Shown here piece by piece: positions 41,398-49,584 of a DNA stretch of 64,000 nucleotides. Both the position numbers and the translations under genes were made by a program. The notes beneath the pieces are model-generated. The model was not told where the DNA came from. It ran no database searches and worked only from the letters and a program-made list of their open reading frames with translations. Source of the stretch: Amycolatopsis acidiphila (lineage in GTDB: Bacteria; Actinomycetota; Actinomycetes; Mycobacteriales; Pseudonocardiaceae); the NCBI RefSeq assembly GCF_021391495.1, contig NZ_CP090063.1, forward strand, positions 5,208,001 through 5,272,000. The letters are read 5' to 3'. Each line of letters begins with the position of its first letter. The stretch's first letter is position 1.

Positions 41398-42882
41398 TCA
41401 TGGGGTCAGCGGACCGGAGGACTTCAGGTAGACCGTCTTCGTCGTGGTGAAGAACTCCCGCGCGGCTCTTCCCTGTTCTTTCGGGCCGAACCCGCTTTCC
41501 TTGCTGCCGCCGAAGGGCACGTGCGGGTCGGCACCCGCGGTCTCGGAGTTGATGTGCAGCACACCGACGTCCAGGATCTCCATCGCCGTCGTGACGGCCC
41601 GCAGGTTGTCGGTGAAGACGGCCGCCGCCAGGCCGAAGACGCTGTCGTTGACCAGGTCCAGCGCTTCCCGGTCGCTGCCGGCCCGCCGGACGGTGAGTAC
41701 CGGACCGAAAAGCTCGTCACGCCACAGCTCGTCGTCGCCGGCCAGCTCGATCACGGTCGGCGCCAGGAACGCGCCTTCGGCCCTGGCGCCGGTATAGGTG
41801 GTGCCGCCGGTCAGCACCCGGACTCCCGGCCGATGGGTGGCTTCCGTGACCGCGGCCAGGACGCCATCGCGAGCCTCGCGGGAGACCAGCGGTCCCATTT
41901 CGACGGCGGCGTCGACCGGGTCTCCGACGGTCAGTGCCGCGACCCGCTCGGTGAGCAGCTCGAGGAACTCGTCCGCGATCGCGTCGGTCACGATCACTCT
42001 CGACGTCGCCGTGCACTTCTGGCCGGTGGCGCGGAAAGCGCCGGCCAGCACCTGGTCCACGGCGAGTTCGAGGTTCGCGTCGCCGAGCACCGCGGCCGCG
42101 TTCTTGCCGCCCATCTCGGTCTGGACGGGCCGGGAGAGCGTCCCGCACCGCTCGATCAGCCTTCTGCCGATCGCCGTCGAGCCGGTGAAGGTGACCCGGG
42201 AGATGCCGGGATGCTCGGCCAGCCGGGCACCGAGGGCGCCCTCGCCGATGAGCAGGGACAGCACCCCGGCCGGCAGTCCGGCGCCGACCAGGGCTTCGGC
42301 GAGACGCATCGCGAGCAGCGGCACGGTGCTCGCCGGCTTCCACACGACGGTGTTGCCGTAGGCGAGGGCGGGTGCGATCTTCCAGGCCGGGATGGCGATC
42401 GGGAAGTTGAACGGTGTGATGACCGCGACCGGCCCCACCGGACGATGCATCAGCTGGATCTGCTCCCCCGGCCGGGGCGAGGCGTAGACCTCCCCGACCG
42501 GCCGCGACCCCTCCGAGGCGTAGAACCGGAAGATCTCCGCGGCCCGGCGCACCTCACCGACTCCTTCGGCGCGGGTCTTTCCCTCCTCCCGCGCCAGTTC
42601 CTCGCCCCACGCACCGGCGTGCAGATCGAGCACGGCGGCCGTACGGGCCAGCACCTCACCACGAACCGGGAACGGGGTCGCCGCCCACGACGGGAATGCC
42701 TCGACGGCGCCGCGGACGGCGGCGTCGAGCTCCTCCTCGCCGGCCAGGGTGCCCCGGGCGACGATCTCGGCAGGGCGAGCCGGATTCGTGTCGAGGAGCT
42801 CGGCTCCCGCGGGCTCGCACCACCGGCCCGCGACGAGATGCCGGAGCGAGACTGCCGGCGGCGCGGTGACCGACAGCGTCAT
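41398..42882 (-). CDS. NAD(P)+-dependent aldehyde dehydrogenase
   Basis: 494 residues. The catalytic Cys is in RATGQKCTATSR and the general-base Glu in QTEMGGKNAA; VITPFNFPIAIPAWK holds the conserved Asn, and VTFTGSTAIGRR the cofactor loop. The pattern is that of semialdehyde dehydrogenases such as alpha-ketoglutarate-semialdehyde or succinate-semialdehyde types. Next to a glutaryl-CoA dehydrogenase, glutarate semialdehyde is a plausible substrate (inference). It overlaps the FGD gene by 4 bp. Confidence 0.9.
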   Translation of the reverse strand: MTLSVTAPPAVSLRHLVAGRWCEPAGAELLDTNPARPAEIVARGTLAGEEELDAAVRGAVEAFPSWAATPFPVRGEVLARTAAVLDLHAGAWGEELAREEGKTRAEGVGEVRRAAEIFRFYASEGSRPVGEVYASPRPGEQIQLMHRPVGPVAVITPFNFPIAIPAWKIAPALAYGNTVVWKPASTVPLLAMRLAEALVGAGLPAGVLSLLIGEGALGARLAEHPGISRVTFTGSTAIGRRLIERCGTLSRPVQTEMGGKNAAAVLGDANLELAVDQVLAGAFRATGQKCTATSRVIVTDAIADEFLELLTERVAALTVGDPVDAAVEMGPLVSREARDGVLAAVTEATHRPGVRVLTGGTTYTGARAEGAFLAPTVIELAGDDELWRDELFGPVLTVRRAGSDREALDLVNDSVFGLAAAVFTDNLRAVTTAMEILDVGVLHINSETAGADPHVPFGGSKESGFGPKEQGRAAREFFTTTKTVYLKSSGPLTP

Positions 42883-43934
42883 GCCGGGCTTCCGACGGCG
42901 GCCGCCGCCCTGGCCAACGCGGCCCGCGCGCGCAGGCCGGGCAGCACGTCGGCGGTGAACTGCTCGAGGAACCGGTGCTGGTCGCCGCCCGGGCCGTGCA
43001 GCACGAGGTCGGTGAAGCCCAGGTCGAGATAGCTACCGATCCGCTCGATCACGTCGCCGGGATCGTCGGAGACGATGAACCGGGTGTGCGCGCGGTCCAC
43101 ATTGGCGTCGGCGAGACGTTCCATCTCGAGGGGATCCTCGACGCCGGTCTTCTGCTCGGAGGTGAGCGCGAGGGCGGCCCACCAGTGGCAGTTCGTTCGC
43201 GCCTGCTCGATGTCGCGGTCGTAGGAGACCTTGATCTCGATCATCCGGCGGAGCGCGCCCGGATCGCGGCCGGCTGCCGTGGCCCCCTCCGCCACGTTGG
43301 CGAGCAGGGTCCGGTACAGCTCGGGGTCCTTGCCGCTCGTGCAGATGAACCCGTCGCCGACGCGGCCGGCGAGCTTCGCCGCCAGCGGCCCGGATGCCGC
43401 GACGTAGATGGGCACCGGCTGGTCCGGGCGGTCGTAGACCGTGGCCTTCTCGGTGCGGTAGTAGGTGCCTTCGAAGTCGACGCGTTCCTCGGTCCAGAGC
43501 CGCCGCATCAGCGTGATCGACTCCGCGAGCCGCAGCCGCCGCTCCTTCGGGCCGGGGAACTCGGCTCCCGTGGCCGGGGTCTCGTTCATCGCCTCGCCCG
43601 AGCCGATCCCGAGCACGACCCGGCCGGGATTGAGCGCACCCAGCGTGCCGAAGGCCTGCGCGACGATGGACGGGTGGTACCGCAGGGTCGGCGTGAGCAC
43701 GCTCGTCGCCAGTACCGCGTGCCGGGTGGCGCCGCCGAGCGCGCCGAGCCAGGTCAGCGCGTTCGGCGCGTGGCCGCCGTGGTGCCGCCAAGGCTGGAAG
43801 TGGTCGGACACCGCGATCATGTCGAGCCCACGGTGCTCGGCCTCGACGGAGAACTCGAGCAGCTCCCGTGCGCCGAACTGTTCCGCCGATGCCTTGTAGC
43901 CGATCCTGATGCCGTCACCGGCCGTGCTGGTCAC
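42879..43934 (-). CDS. F420-dependent glucose-6-phosphate dehydrogenase (FGD) or close sugar-phosphate homologue
   Basis: 351 residues from GTG 43934, with AAAGGAC 5 bp upstream. It matches FGD of mycobacteria: GYKASAEQFGARELLEF, the active-site SDHFQPWRHHGGHAP (His and Trp), GSGEAMNE (acidic catalyst), GDGFICTSGK, LTSEQK and TRFIV. The last three keep the Lys/Lys/Arg that bind the sugar phosphate in Fgd1 by my alignment from memory. It would reduce coenzyme F420 with glucose 6-phosphate. It lies 26 bp after the PRPP synthetase gene, an unusual place, and implies that the pathway of this operon needs F420H2. Confidence 0.88.
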   Translation of the reverse strand: MTSTAGDGIRIGYKASAEQFGARELLEFSVEAEHRGLDMIAVSDHFQPWRHHGGHAPNALTWLGALGGATRHAVLATSVLTPTLRYHPSIVAQAFGTLGALNPGRVVLGIGSGEAMNETPATGAEFPGPKERRLRLAESITLMRRLWTEERVDFEGTYYRTEKATVYDRPDQPVPIYVAASGPLAAKLAGRVGDGFICTSGKDPELYRTLLANVAEGATAAGRDPGALRRMIEIKVSYDRDIEQARTNCHWWAALALTSEQKTGVEDPLEMERLADANVDRAHTRFIVSDDPGDVIERIGSYLDLGFTDLVLHGPGGDQHRFLEQFTADVLPGLRARAALARAAAAVGSPA

Positions 43935-43960
43935 GTGCTGTCCTTTCCCGGAAGGTGCTG

Positions 43961-44983
43961 CTAGAAGAGGTGGTTGTGGCCACCGAAGACCTCGCTGACG
44001 GAGTCGTCGGTGAAGATCCGCCGGATCGAGTCGGCGAGCAGTGGGGCGCACGACACGACGTGCACGTTGTCCGGCGCACCGGGCCGCAGCGGGATCGAGT
44101 CGGTGACCACGATCCGTTCGAACGGCGACGCCGCGAGGTTCTCGTAGGCGCGGCCGCTGAAAACCGGGTGCGTCGCGGCGGCGAACACGCGCGCCGCGCC
44201 GGCCCGCATGACGGCTTCACCGGCGGCCCGGAGCGTGCCCGCGGTGTCGATGATGTCGTCGACGATGATCGCGGTCTTGCCTCGGACGTCGCCGATGACG
44301 TGCCCGATCTCGGCGACCTGCTGCTGCGGCCGCTCCTTGTCGAGAATCGCGAGTCCCGCGCCCATCCGGGTGGCGAACTGCTTGTTGAGCTTCACCCGCC
44401 CGGCGTCCGGCGCGACCACGACGAGGTCGTCGGCTCCCCCGAGCTCGGAGAAGTGGTCGGCCAGCATCATCAGCGCGGTCATGTGGTCGACCGGCCGGTG
44501 TGAAAAACCCTGCAGCTGCCCGGCGTGCAGGTCCATCGTCAGCACCCGGTCGACGCCCGCCGCCTCCAGCATCCGGGCCACCAGTCGCGCCGAGATGGGC
44601 TCCCGCGGCGCGGATTTCTTGTCCTGCCGCGAATATCCGTACCACGGGGTGACCGCGATGACCCGGTGTGCGCTGGCGCCGACGGCGGCGTCGACCATCA
44701 CGAGCAGTTCGAGCAGGGCGTCGTTGGCGTTGACGCCGGCCTCCGGGTTGGAGCACATCGGCTGCACCAGGAAGACGTCCGCCCCGCGGATCGACTCCTG
44801 GAACCGGCAGTACACCTCGTCGTTGGAAAAGGTCTTGAGCGTCACCGGCCCGAGGCCGACGCCCAGTTCGGCCCCGATCGCCCGGCCCAGCCCCGGATTC
44901 GCCCGGCCGCAGAACAACATCAGCCGTTTGCGGTAACCCAGGGGCAGGCTCGTGTCGATGGCCGCGGTCGTGCCGACGCTCAT
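43961..44983 (-). CDS. prs: Ribose-phosphate pyrophosphokinase (PRPP synthetase)
   Basis: 340 residues from ATG 44983 (GGAGGCGGCGGG upstream, ATGA overlap with the HAD gene). Key motifs are the ATP/R5P region RFQESIRGADVFLVQP, DLHAGQLQGFSHRPVDH and the PRPP loop AIIVDDIIDTAGTL. It makes PRPP from ribose 5-phosphate and ATP. The location between NAMPT/HAD and FGD, rather than beside glmU as for a housekeeping prs, marks it as a dedicated copy supplying PRPP to the NAMPT-like enzyme. Confidence 0.92.
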   Translation of the reverse strand: MSVGTTAAIDTSLPLGYRKRLMLFCGRANPGLGRAIGAELGVGLGPVTLKTFSNDEVYCRFQESIRGADVFLVQPMCSNPEAGVNANDALLELLVMVDAAVGASAHRVIAVTPWYGYSRQDKKSAPREPISARLVARMLEAAGVDRVLTMDLHAGQLQGFSHRPVDHMTALMMLADHFSELGGADDLVVVAPDAGRVKLNKQFATRMGAGLAILDKERPQQQVAEIGHVIGDVRGKTAIIVDDIIDTAGTLRAAGEAVMRAGAARVFAAATHPVFSGRAYENLAASPFERIVVTDSIPLRPGAPDNVHVVSCAPLLADSIRRIFTDDSVSEVFGGHNHLF

Positions 44984-45630
44984 CCCGCCGCCTCCGATGA
45001 CGCACGAGTGTCCATCAAGGACCTTCCCAGCGCGTACGCCTCGCGCAGATCGTCGCCGTCGTAGCAGACAGCCGCGCGCTCGCGCAGGTTCGCGTTGCAG
45101 TTGACCCCGACCGTGTGGGTCAGGCGGTCGAACAGCAACGTGTCGGAGGTCGAGTCCCCGTAGGCCACGCATTCGGTTTCGGTGAGCCGCAGCTCGTCCA
45201 GCAACCGGAGCGCGATGTCCACCTTGTCCTGCAGGGTCAGCAGGAGGTCCTGGGTGGTCGGCCGTCCGGGCAGCACCTGGGACCCGAAGGTGTGGTGGGC
45301 GCCCCAGCCTTGCAGGCGCCGGACGAAGAAGTGCGGCGACTGCGAGATGACGGCGATGTGCTCGCCCCGGCGCACGATGTCCTCGAAGACCTCGGGCACA
45401 CCCTCGATCCAGGCCGCGGCGACGAATGCCGCGTCGATTTCGGACTCGGGGACGTCGGCCCACAGGGGCAGCATCGCGTCCCAGAAGCCGATGTCACTGA
45501 TCTCGCCCGCCAGCCACGCCCGCTCTATCCGGTCGGCGGGCTCGAAGACACCCAGGTGACGAGAGAGCTCCACCGAAGCGGCCCCGCGCAGCAGGGTGCC
45601 GTCCATGTCGAAGATGTGCAGTCGGGTCAT
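44980..45630 (-). CDS. HAD-superfamily phosphatase (SerB-like HAD-IB)
   Basis: 216 residues. The nucleophile motif is FDMDGTLLRG with Asp8 and Asp10; the second motif is ISQSPHFF, and the metal site GDSTSDTLLFD. A helical cap of the HAD-IB type lies at residues 20-85. It is a phosphomonoesterase; serine phosphate, a nucleotide or a sugar phosphate are all possible. Overlap with prs and position after NAMPT suggest action on a phosphoribosyl compound (inference). Confidence 0.85.
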   Translation of the reverse strand: MTRLHIFDMDGTLLRGAASVELSRHLGVFEPADRIERAWLAGEISDIGFWDAMLPLWADVPESEIDAAFVAAAWIEGVPEVFEDIVRRGEHIAVISQSPHFFVRRLQGWGAHHTFGSQVLPGRPTTQDLLLTLQDKVDIALRLLDELRLTETECVAYGDSTSDTLLFDRLTHTVGVNCNANLRERAAVCYDGDDLREAYALGRSLMDTRASSEAAG

Positions 45631-45669
45631 CAGTGACGATCTCCAGGTTCGTGTGGAAGCGGGCGGGCG

Positions 45670-45703
45670 CCCGCCGCGGCCCGTCCGGCCGGGCCGCGGC
45701 GGG
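45670..45703. terminator. GC-rich hairpin between the NAMPT and HAD genes
   Basis: A 13-bp inverted repeat (45670-45682 with 45691-45703, 8-base loop) lies in the 100-bp gap between NAMPT and HAD. Without a T-run it may act as a partial terminator or RNA-stability element that lowers expression of the downstream genes relative to NAMPT. Confidence 0.35.
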
Positions 45704-45730
45704 GCACCGCGGATCAGGTGGCTGTCGTGC

Positions 45731-47185
45731 TCAGGCTGTCACGGCCAGCTCACTCGACACCGTACGCATCTGCCCTACGTGGTCGATGTAGTACGACTCG
45801 GGGACCTCCTTCTCCGCGTTCGCGATGACCTCGGTGAAGTCCCACTTCTTGAGCAGCTTCCCGTTGCGGAACACCGGCTGCAGCACGTTTTCGGACTCGG
45901 GGATCGAGCCCTTCGGCACCGTGGTGTAGACGCCGTCCTCGTACTTGAGCGCCAACCGGCCCTTCTTCGACGCCTTGAACGACGCCCCGGTCGGTGCCTT
46001 CGCGATGTCGCGCCACTCCCCGTTGACACAGACCGCACTGGCCTTCTGGCCGAAGTTCATGGTGTCGCGGTTCCAGTGCTGCAGGAGCCCGCCGCCCATG
46101 CCGAAAACGGCGTTGTCGGCGGCCAGGCCGCGGCGCTCCATCTCCATGTACACCTCGGGCAGGCTGTGGAAGTTGACCCCGTCCCCCTGCACCACCCGGA
46201 CGAACGGCGGCAGGACCTTGAAGCCCTTGCTGTTGACCTCGTAGCCGAAGGCGTCCATCAGCCACTCGGTGGTGTCCGCGGTGACCTCCACGATGTCCCC
46301 GGAGTCGGGCCGGACGCCGACCAGGCCCGGGAAGCTGCGGATCTGTTCCCTGAGCTCACCGCCGATGATGTTCTTGACGCAGTTCTCGTGGTCGTAGGTG
46401 TCGGTGAGCAGAAGCGCACAGCCTTCCTTGGCGTACACGGTCAGCATGTTGCGCAGCGCGTCGGTCTCGTGCTCGCGGCCCCAGGCGCAGAATCCCGCGT
46501 GCTCGGAGTTCGGACCGGAGTTGGAGACCTTGCCCGCGTTGTAGAAGTGTTTGGCGGCAAGGATTCCGGGGACGGTGTCGCTCTGGTCGAAGTTGACCAG
46601 GTGGGCGAGGCCACCGAGCGCGGCCGACTGCTGCGAGCTGACGCCGCGCGCGCCGTAGTCGTGGAGCGTGTTGCGGATCACCTGCGGGTTGTCCGAGGTC
46701 CGCGCCAGCGCCTCCTTGATGACCATTTTGGACAGCCAGCTGACGGTGCCGATGGTGGTCGGGTACCAGACGGCCCGCAGCAGCGCGGTCTCGAAGAAGC
46801 TGGTCGCCCAGTAGTACTTCGGGTCCGTGTTGATGACCTGGACGAGCACGTTGCGCGCCGGCAGGACGGTGCCCTCCGGGATCGCCTCGATCTCGACCGG
46901 CAGGAAGCCGTCGTGGTCGTTGAGGATGCCGAGCCAGTTCTCCCGGTTGAAGTGCATGCCCTGCTCGCGCACCACGAACTCGGCCTCGTCGATGTCCTCG
47001 AGGGTGATGGGCCGCATCAGGTACTCCCGCAGGAACGCCTGCAGGCCGACGAACTGGGTCACGGGGAACTCGCCGCCACGGGACTCGACGTAGCTCGAGA
47101 CGTACTCCGTGCCCGGCGGGTACAGCGGGTAGTGACAGTGCTTGTAGTTGTCGGTGTTGATGATCAGGTTGTCGAGGTAGCCCAT
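45731..47185 (-). CDS. nadV: Nicotinamide phosphoribosyltransferase (NadV/NAMPT family)
   Basis: 484 residues, near the length of human NAMPT (491). Alignable blocks are NTDNYKHCHYPLYPPGT, SSYVESRGG, YGARGVSSQQSAALGG, HLVNFDQSDTVPG, the His in NSEHAGFCAWGREHE (human H247) and Arg in VRPDSGD (human R311). The Asp that contacts the nicotinamide amide is in FDQSDT. The canonical reaction joins nicotinamide and PRPP to NMN. It is the first gene of a run through prs to glutaryl-CoA dehydrogenase, and operator-like sites precede it. A changed acceptor specificity cannot be excluded. Confidence 0.92.
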   Translation of the reverse strand: MGYLDNLIINTDNYKHCHYPLYPPGTEYVSSYVESRGGEFPVTQFVGLQAFLREYLMRPITLEDIDEAEFVVREQGMHFNRENWLGILNDHDGFLPVEIEAIPEGTVLPARNVLVQVINTDPKYYWATSFFETALLRAVWYPTTIGTVSWLSKMVIKEALARTSDNPQVIRNTLHDYGARGVSSQQSAALGGLAHLVNFDQSDTVPGILAAKHFYNAGKVSNSGPNSEHAGFCAWGREHETDALRNMLTVYAKEGCALLLTDTYDHENCVKNIIGGELREQIRSFPGLVGVRPDSGDIVEVTADTTEWLMDAFGYEVNSKGFKVLPPFVRVVQGDGVNFHSLPEVYMEMERRGLAADNAVFGMGGGLLQHWNRDTMNFGQKASAVCVNGEWRDIAKAPTGASFKASKKGRLALKYEDGVYTTVPKGSIPESENVLQPVFRNGKLLKKWDFTEVIANAEKEVPESYYIDHVGQMRTVSSELAVTA

Positions 47186-47204
47186 CGAGTTCGCTCACCT
47201 TCTA

Positions 47205-47220
47205 CGAGATTCGTTTCTAC
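47205..47220. promoter_or_regulatory. Operator-like site in the NAMPT leader
   Basis: CGAGATTCGTTTCTAC centred on CG shares 11 of 16 bases with the perfect palindrome at 47554, including the whole GTTTCTA half. It lies 20 bp before the NAMPT start codon, where a repressor would block transcription or elongation. Confidence 0.5.
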
Positions 47221-47354
47221 CGACCGGTCCGACTGCCCACTTGAAGCACGACCGAAGTGGCGCCGAGGTACGTGATTCCGGCGGGATGACCGTGGTTACG
47301 AGCCTGTCCCATCCGGTAGGTCTACCGCCAGGGTGAGGCGCGACCCGCAACACG

Positions 47355-47370
47355 ATTTTAACGATTCTAC
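47355..47370. promoter_or_regulatory. Operator-like site upstream of NAMPT
   Basis: ATTTTAACGATTCTAC shares 11 of 16 bases with the 47554 palindrome, with the ATTCTAC half well kept. It sits in an AT-rich stretch that also holds GTAAAAAATTAC (47393-47404), so a promoter is likely nearby. Its distance of about 170 bp from the NAMPT start is compatible with an upstream operator. Confidence 0.45.
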
Positions 47371-47400
47371 TGTGACAGCCACCATAGGTCGAGTAAAAAA

Positions 47401-47451
47401 TTACCCCATTTGCCGCGCCAACAGCTGGTCCACCGAGCCCTGACCGTCCAC
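47401..47451 (-). CDS. Possible leader peptide upstream of NAMPT
   Basis: A strong AAGGAGG site (complement of 47461-47468) stands alone in the 424-bp interval between ribokinase and NAMPT. Two very short frames follow it: GTG 47451 to TAA 47401 (VDGQGSVDQLLARQMG, 16 residues) and GTG 47453 to TAG 47367 (28 residues with six Trp). Spacing suits either. A leader peptide or small protein is possible; there is no independent support. The interval otherwise holds three operator-like sites. Confidence 0.25.
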   Translation of the reverse strand: MDGQGSVDQLLARQMG

Positions 47452-47553
47452 ACGGAACACCTCCTTGAGACGTTGATCAGGGAAAACGGGAAAAACGGAA
47501 CCAATCACCGGATCCGTGAACCTCCGGAGACACCACCGCGACAGCTCGGCGAT

Positions 47554-47569
47554 ATAGAAACGTTTCTAT
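47554..47569. promoter_or_regulatory. Perfect LacI-type palindromic operator
   Basis: ATAGAAACGTTTCTAT is an uninterrupted 16-bp palindrome with the central CG expected of LacI/GalR operators. It lies just past the ribokinase stop and about 370 bp before NAMPT. Weaker versions occur at 47205, 47355, 51459, 51625 and 54451, and half-sites at 38564 and 38574. I take it as the best match to the site of the LacI-family protein encoded at 48545-49573. Confidence 0.7.
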
Positions 47570-47609
47570 TTCCGTTATGAAAACGACCGAAAGCCACCAG
47601 AGGGCGTCA

Positions 47610-48548
47610 TCAGACGGAGTCGAGCGCCGCACGAATCGCCGGTTCGTCCGGCATGCCGTCGCGTGCTCCGACTGCGGCCACCGACAGCGCGGCGGCCGCG
47701 TTCGCCACTCGCACAGCCGGGACGAGAGCCTCGCCCGCGGCCAGTCGCGCGGCGAGCACGCCGTTGAATGTGTCGCCGGCGCCCGTGGTGTCCCGGACCG
47801 TGGCCGGCCTGGGCGGAAGATGTTCGGTGGCCGAATCCGGAGCGACGACCAGCACGCCGTCACCGCCCAGCGTCACGACCACCGCGGCTCCCGTGTGCTC
47901 GCTCAGGCCCCGGGCCTGAACCTGCACATCGGCGCCGAGAGGTCTCTCGTTCCTCACGGCTTCGGAGAGTGTGGCGAGCTCCCCCGCGTTCGGGGTGAGC
48001 AGCGGACCGTACTTCAGCAGATCCGCGACCACGGGAGTCACCGGAGCCGGGTTCAGCACACACGGAATTCCCTCGCCGGCCGCGATCTCGACCGCCGCGC
48101 GCACCGCGGCGGCGGGAATCTCCGTGCTGACGAGAACGCAGCCGAGATCGGGCAGTGCCGCCTCGATCGCCGCGCGGACGTCGCCGGCGGTGACGCGGTC
48201 GTTCGCGCCGGCACCGACGGCGATCTGGTTCTCACCGGACTCGTCCACCACGATCAGCGCCACGCCGGTGGCCACGCCGGGACGAACGGCCACGTCCGCC
48301 ACCCCGATACCCTCGGCGCGCAATTCGGCCAGCGCATCACGGCCGAAATCGTCGTCGCCGACAGCCCCGACATAGCGGACGTGGGCACCGGCCCGTGCCG
48401 CCGCGACGGCCGCGTTGGCCCCCTTCCCGCCGCCGTGCCTGCCCACCGCGGGCCCGACGACGGTCTCGCCAGGACGCGGCAGTCGCGGAGCCGTGACCAC
48501 GAGATCGACGTTGACCGCACCGACGACCACGACACTCGGCGTGCTCAT
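47610..48548 (-). CDS. rbsK: Ribokinase (PfkB family)
   Basis: 312 residues. The N-terminal signature GGKGANAAVAAARAGA, the anion hole and catalytic Asp in DTTGAGDTFNGVLAARLA, and NPAPVTPVV are typical of ribokinases. It phosphorylates ribose to ribose 5-phosphate, the substrate of PRPP synthetase. The start overlaps the LacI stop by 4 bp. There is no ribose ABC transporter or rbsD beside it, so the ribose may arise inside the cell. Confidence 0.9.
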   Translation of the reverse strand: MSTPSVVVVGAVNVDLVVTAPRLPRPGETVVGPAVGRHGGGKGANAAVAAARAGAHVRYVGAVGDDDFGRDALAELRAEGIGVADVAVRPGVATGVALIVVDESGENQIAVGAGANDRVTAGDVRAAIEAALPDLGCVLVSTEIPAAAVRAAVEIAAGEGIPCVLNPAPVTPVVADLLKYGPLLTPNAGELATLSEAVRNERPLGADVQVQARGLSEHTGAAVVVTLGGDGVLVVAPDSATEHLPPRPATVRDTTGAGDTFNGVLAARLAAGEALVPAVRVANAAAALSVAAVGARDGMPDEPAIRAALDSV

Positions 48549-49573
48549 CGGGCGTCATCCGGCGGGCAGACGGTCTCTCGCAGTTGGACTGTCGTCGCCA
48601 GCTGACCGGTCACGGTGCTCTCCTTGCTCTCGAGCAGATCGAACAGGGCGGTGGCCGCCCGGTAACCCATGTCGCGCGCGGGCTGCCGGACACTGGTCAG
48701 CCGCGGGGTGAGCAGCGCGGAGATCGGCATGTCGTCGAAGCCCACGATGCTCACGTCCTCCGGCACCCGCAGCCCGGCCGACTTGCAGTACTCGATCGCC
48801 CCGATCGCCATCAGGTCGTTCGCGCACAGCAACGCCGTCTTCCGGGACCCGGCCGGACCCGCCAGCGCCTGCTCGGCCAGCGCCGCGCCCGAGGCCTGGC
48901 GATAGGTGCCCGCGAACACGGGCACCGAGTCCGGGTCGATCCCGGCGCCGGCCAGCGCCTCGCGGTACCCCGCGAGACGCTGCTGCGCCGTCCACAACGC
49001 CGGCGGCCCGCCGATGATGGCGAGCCGCCGGTGCCCGTGGTCGAGCACATGGGCCGCGACCTCCCGCGCTCCCTTCCGGGAGTCGCAGACGACCGCGGGC
49101 AGGTCCATCCCGGGGATCTGCTCGTCGACCAGGACGACCGGCCCGGAGCGGGCCAGCTGGTAGATCGACGCGGGCATGGAACCGGTGCCCGACAGGTAGA
49201 TCACGCCGTCGACCCGCTGACTCCGCAGCAGCTTGCCCTGGCTCTCCTCGGCCTGTTCGACGGCGTCGGGGACCACCAGGACCACCAGGACGTCGCGTGC
49301 CGACGCGGCTTTCTGCACGCCCTCGGCCACCATCGCGAAGAACTGGTTGGTCAGTTCGGGGATCACCAGTCCGATGGTCGAGGCCGACCGCCGCTTGAGG
49401 CTGCGGGCGGACTCGTTGGGCGAATACTCCAGCAACCGGATCGCGTCCAGCACCCGGTTGCGGCGGTCCGGCGCGACCGGACCACTGTCGTTCAGCACGT
49501 AGCTGACCGTGCTCACCGACACGCCGGCATGTTCAGCGACGTCCTTCATTGTGGGACGACGGCGGGCAGTCAC
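48545..49573 (-). CDS. LacI/GalR-family transcriptional regulator
   Basis: 342 residues from GTG 49573, preceded by GGAGGTGGC. The helix-turn-helix and hinge read TMKDVAEHAGVSVSTVSYVL and SARSLKRRSASTIGLVIP; the periplasmic-binding-protein-like core has VDGVIYL, LLCANDLMAIGA and VSIVGFDDMPIS. It lies in an operon with ribokinase, so ribose or a ribosyl compound may be the effector. It is the prime candidate to bind the ATAGAAACGTTTCTAT-like sites. Confidence 0.93.
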   Translation of the reverse strand: MTARRRPTMKDVAEHAGVSVSTVSYVLNDSGPVAPDRRNRVLDAIRLLEYSPNESARSLKRRSASTIGLVIPELTNQFFAMVAEGVQKAASARDVLVVLVVPDAVEQAEESQGKLLRSQRVDGVIYLSGTGSMPASIYQLARSGPVVLVDEQIPGMDLPAVVCDSRKGAREVAAHVLDHGHRRLAIIGGPPALWTAQQRLAGYREALAGAGIDPDSVPVFAGTYRQASGAALAEQALAGPAGSRKTALLCANDLMAIGAIEYCKSAGLRVPEDVSIVGFDDMPISALLTPRLTSVRQPARDMGYRAATALFDLLESKESTVTGQLATTVQLRETVCPPDDAR

Positions 49574-49584
49574 CGAGCCACCTC

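Noticed and set aside
45596..47275. 559-residue plus-strand frame opposite NAMPT
   Set aside because: NAMPT motifs on the minus strand are complete; the opposite frame has no recognisable domain.
40190..49573. NAMPT, PRPP synthetase and HAD as an anti-phage or phage NAD-reconstitution cassette
   Set aside because: No phage, integrase or defence genes are near, and the genes are in one run with FGD, ALDH and glutaryl-CoA dehydrogenase, which points to catabolism.
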